A stretch of 5,615 bases of DNA from Deinococcus sp. GTDB lineage: Bacteria > Deinococcota > Deinococci > Deinococcales > Deinococcaceae. The translations under genes and the position numbers were made by a program. A model generated the notes under the pieces. The model was given only the letters and a program-made list of their open reading frames with translations, was not told where the DNA came from and ran no database searches. Below are positions 3,431 to 5,615 of the stretch, in pieces (the stretch's first letter is position 1; every line of letters begins with the position of its first letter). The stretch covers positions 1-5,615 of the forward strand of contig JAQBPF010000449.1 in the NCBI GenBank assembly GCA_028287665.1. The letters are read 5' to 3'.

Positions 3431-5615
3431 TTACAGCCGGGCGTCTATCGGGTCGCTTTCCAGTGCCAGCACGCCCAAAATGCATTCCTGAATGCTGGTG
3501 CTGGCCGCGCTGTCCGTCAACCGCGCCAATCCCTCCAACCCCAGATGAAATTCTCGCAGGGCCCGCGCCCGCTTGGCTCCCAGGGCCCGCACCCGCAGCC
3601 GTTTCAGGTTGTCCGGGCGGGTGTATTCCGGGCCGTAGATGATCCGCAGATATTCGCGCCCACGTACCTTGACGGCGGGTTGCAGGCTGCGGTTCCCGGC
3701 ATCCAGAAAGGTGAGCGGCTTGACCACCATGCCCTCGCCGCCCGCTTCAGTCAGGGCGTGCCACCACGCTTCAGCGTAAGTCACGGCTGCGGCGTCGGCC
3801 AAGTCCACCACGCGGTAGTCGGTGCGGCCAAACAGCCCTGCATCGGCGTTGGCCAGTGTGCCCAGCGTGTTCAGATGCCACAAGTGGTCTTTGTCGGTGT
3901 GGACGGCTCCTTCCGACGCCAACAGGTGAAAGGGCCGAATCTGCACGTCGTCCACGCTATCGACCCGGCGCACATAGGCGCGGTAGGCGTCGCGGTAAGC
4001 GTGCAGGGCGGCGGCGCGATCCCCGGTGCTGGCTTGCAGCTCGCTCACGTCTAGCCCACGCGCCGCCGCCTCGGCCAGAGCAGCGGCGGCAGCGGGCAGC
4101 ACGGCGTTTCCGGCGGCTCCCACCGCAGCATATTGCCCGCGGATCAGCTCTCCGGCTTTCAGGCTCCAGGGCAGAATTTCGGCGTCCAGTACGGCCCAGT
4201 CCGAGCCGAGGGTGTCCCACAGGCCCGCAGCTTCGGCGGCGGCGTGGGCGCGGGCCAGAATGGGGGCTTCCCAGGTTGCTTTTTCTCCCGCAAAAAAGGC
4301 TCGCCCGGTGCGCGTGTAGATGCGGCCTGTGGCGTCTGTCGCACCCTCTATGCCGAAAACCCGCCGTGCCGCTTCCCCCGTGCGGGCCAGCACCAGCACG
4401 GCGCGGCTGCCCATGTGTTTTTCCTGACAGATGACGCTGGGCACGCCCTGAGCGCGGTAATACGCCCACGCCTCGGCGGGATGCTCCAGATAATCGGGGT
4501 GGCGGCTGGTTTCCACCGGACTCATGGTGGGCGGGAGATACACGCCCCAGCCAGGTTCTATGCCGAATCGGCTCCACGTTTCCACGGCGGCCATGCGTTC
4601 ACCGCCCTTCACCAGAATCCCGCCAAACGTGCGCGTGTGAATCTTGCCCGGCTGGCTGAAGGTGGCGAGGTCGAAGGCAGCGATTTCCTCCGCCTCTGCT
4701 TCGGCCAACGGGCGCGGAGGCACGGCGTACTGGGCCTGAGCGGGCACGCTCACCACTTCCTGTTCGGGGTAGCGCAGGGCGGTCAGGTGGCCGCCAAACG
4801 CGCAGCCGGTGTCTATGTCGATGGTGCGGTTGACCCACACCGGGCGGGCCACCGGGGTATGGCCGTAAATCACCTGCGCCGCGCCCTTGTAGGTACGTGC
4901 CCAGTCGCGGCGCACGGGGAGGCCCAATTTGTCTTTGCTGCCGTCTACATCGCCGTACAGCGCAAAACTCCACACCCGCCCCGAACTGCGCCCCTGATAC
5001 TGTTCGGGCAACCCCGCGTGGGCCACCACCACCCGCCCACCGTCCAGCACGAGGTGGCTCACGAAGCGTTCGATGAAGGTTTTGACCTCACGCTTGAAGT
5101 CCTCGCCTGCCTCGTCCAGCGCGGCCAGCGTTTCGTCCAGGCCGTGCATGGCCTTGACCGCTTTGCCCTCCAGCGCCCGCTTCAACTTCTCGTCGTGGTT
5201 GCCGGGGACACACAGCGCCGCACCTGTGTTCACCATCTTCATGACCAACCTCAGCACGCCCACGCTGTCCGGCCCCCGGTCTACCAGATCGCCTACAAAG
5301 ATGGCAGTGCGGCCCAGCGGGTGCGTGAAGCTGTCTCCGTCCGGCACGTACCCCAGCCGCGTCAGCAGGTCGCGCAGTTCGGGCAGGCAGCCGTGAACGT
5401 CGCCAATAAAGTCGAATGGCCCGGTCAGCTCGCGGCGATTGGTGTGTAGGGGCACACGCCGCACGCGGGCCGTGTCAACCTCCGCCTCCGAGCGCAGCGC
5501 CCACACGTGCCTGACGCGCTCATTGCCCAGCGCGCGCTGGGTGCGCCGCAGTTCCGTGAGTTGCCGCACGATCACCGAAGCCGGAAAGTCCCGGTCTGTG
5601 CGTGCTGCGTGCCGT
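3431..5615 (-). CDS. pnkp: Bacterial Pnkp: RNA-repair polynucleotide kinase-phosphatase-ligase, N-terminus cut by the window edge
   Basis: Pnkp repairs broken RNA in the cytoplasm. It phosphorylates the 5'-OH end, removes the 3' or cyclic phosphate, and adenylylates the 5' end. It normally works with the 3'-terminal methyltransferase Hen1, which enables ligation. About 727 residues are visible, counted here from the first whole codon at the right edge. Residues 5-41 are the tail of the P-loop kinase (RTDRDFP and the following helix). Residues about 63-330 are the metallophosphatase: GDVHG (71-75), GDLVDRG (108-114), GNHD (138-141), His199 and YGHT (250-253), all intact. The ligase domain has the AMP-accepting Lys399 in EKHMGSRA, LDAEILPW (476-483), EGMVVKP (627-633) and QPAVKVRGREYLR (645-657). 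The well-studied clostridial enzyme is about 870 residues, so roughly 110-130 residues, including the Walker A motif, should lie beyond the edge. A GTG at 5573-5575 is not the real start because the frame and family similarity continue past it. Hen1, if present, should be looked for upstream, outside this window. Confidence 0.97.
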   Translation of the reverse strand, partial: RHAARTDRDFPASVIVRQLTELRRTQRALGNERVRHVWALRSEAEVDTARVRRVPLHTNRRELTGPFDFIGDVHGCLPELRDLLTRLGYVPDGDSFTHPLGRTAIFVGDLVDRGPDSVGVLRLVMKMVNTGAALCVPGNHDEKLKRALEGKAVKAMHGLDETLAALDEAGEDFKREVKTFIERFVSHLVLDGGRVVVAHAGLPEQYQGRSSGRVWSFALYGDVDGSKDKLGLPVRRDWARTYKGAAQVIYGHTPVARPVWVNRTIDIDTGCAFGGHLTALRYPEQEVVSVPAQAQYAVPPRPLAEAEAEEIAAFDLATFSQPGKIHTRTFGGILVKGGERMAAVETWSRFGIEPGWGVYLPPTMSPVETSRHPDYLEHPAEAWAYYRAQGVPSVICQEKHMGSRAVLVLARTGEAARRVFGIEGATDATGRIYTRTGRAFFAGEKATWEAPILARAHAAAEAAGLWDTLGSDWAVLDAEILPWSLKAGELIRGQYAAVGAAGNAVLPAAAAALAEAAARGLDVSELQASTGDRAAALHAYRDAYRAYVRRVDSVDDVQIRPFHLLASEGAVHTDKDHLWHLNTLGTLANADAGLFGRTDYRVVDLADAAAVTYAEAWWHALTEAGGEGMVVKPLTFLDAGNRSLQPAVKVRGREYLRIIYGPEYTRPDNLKRLRVRALGAKRARALREFHLGLEGLARLTDSAASTSIQECILGVLALESDPIDARL

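Noticed and set aside
4133..5449. Plus-strand open frame of 438 codons opposite pnkp
   Set aside because: It is antisense to a Pnkp with intact phosphatase and ligase motifs. Its His/Gln/Arg-rich translation is typical of antisense frames in GC-rich genes.

Overview
This 5.6 kb window comes from a high-GC bacterial chromosome, most likely Deinococcus or a close relative. Several things point that way. There is a stand-alone HNH nuclease of the type common in the Deinococcus-Thermus group. Coding regions are GC-rich. At least two genes lack a Shine-Dalgarno sequence and instead have a -10-like TAnnnT hexamer 6-7 bases before the start codon, an arrangement typical of leaderless mRNAs in Deinococcus. 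The genus is inferred from these features, not from a database match.

Layout, left to right. Bases 1-137 hold no gene I can assign, but they contain a 20-bp near-palindrome and an inverted pair of DnaA-box-like sequences. Bases 138-359 carry a possible small minus-strand ORF of 73 codons. Its ATG abuts the ATG of the next gene (CAT|ATG). Bases 360-1037 (+) encode a complete MarC/UPF0056-family membrane protein. After about 146 bases of spacer, 1184-1765 (+) encodes an HNH endonuclease. Between the convergent HNH gene and its right-hand neighbour lies a striking nested inverted repeat (1788-1878) with a perfect 19-bp inner stem. Bases 1890-3332 (-) encode a fusion of an N-terminal 2H-phosphoesterase (DUF1045-like) domain with a complete C-terminal RdgB/HAM1 (inosine/xanthosine triphosphate) pyrophosphatase. 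Bases 3431-5615 (-) are most of a bacterial polynucleotide kinase-phosphatase-ligase (Pnkp). The N-terminal kinase P-loop region lies beyond the right edge.

How the genes relate. The two minus-strand genes share a theme of nucleotide and nucleic-acid end chemistry. Pnkp heals and seals broken RNA (5'-kinase, 3'-phosphatase, adenylyltransferase). The 2H domain belongs to a superfamily that acts on cyclic phosphates and 2'-5' linkages. RdgB removes deaminated purine triphosphates. They are co-directional with a 98-base gap, and the second gene appears to have its own leaderless promoter, so a strict operon is not shown. Whether the 2H domain works with Pnkp is inference. The MarC and HNH genes have no evident functional link to them.
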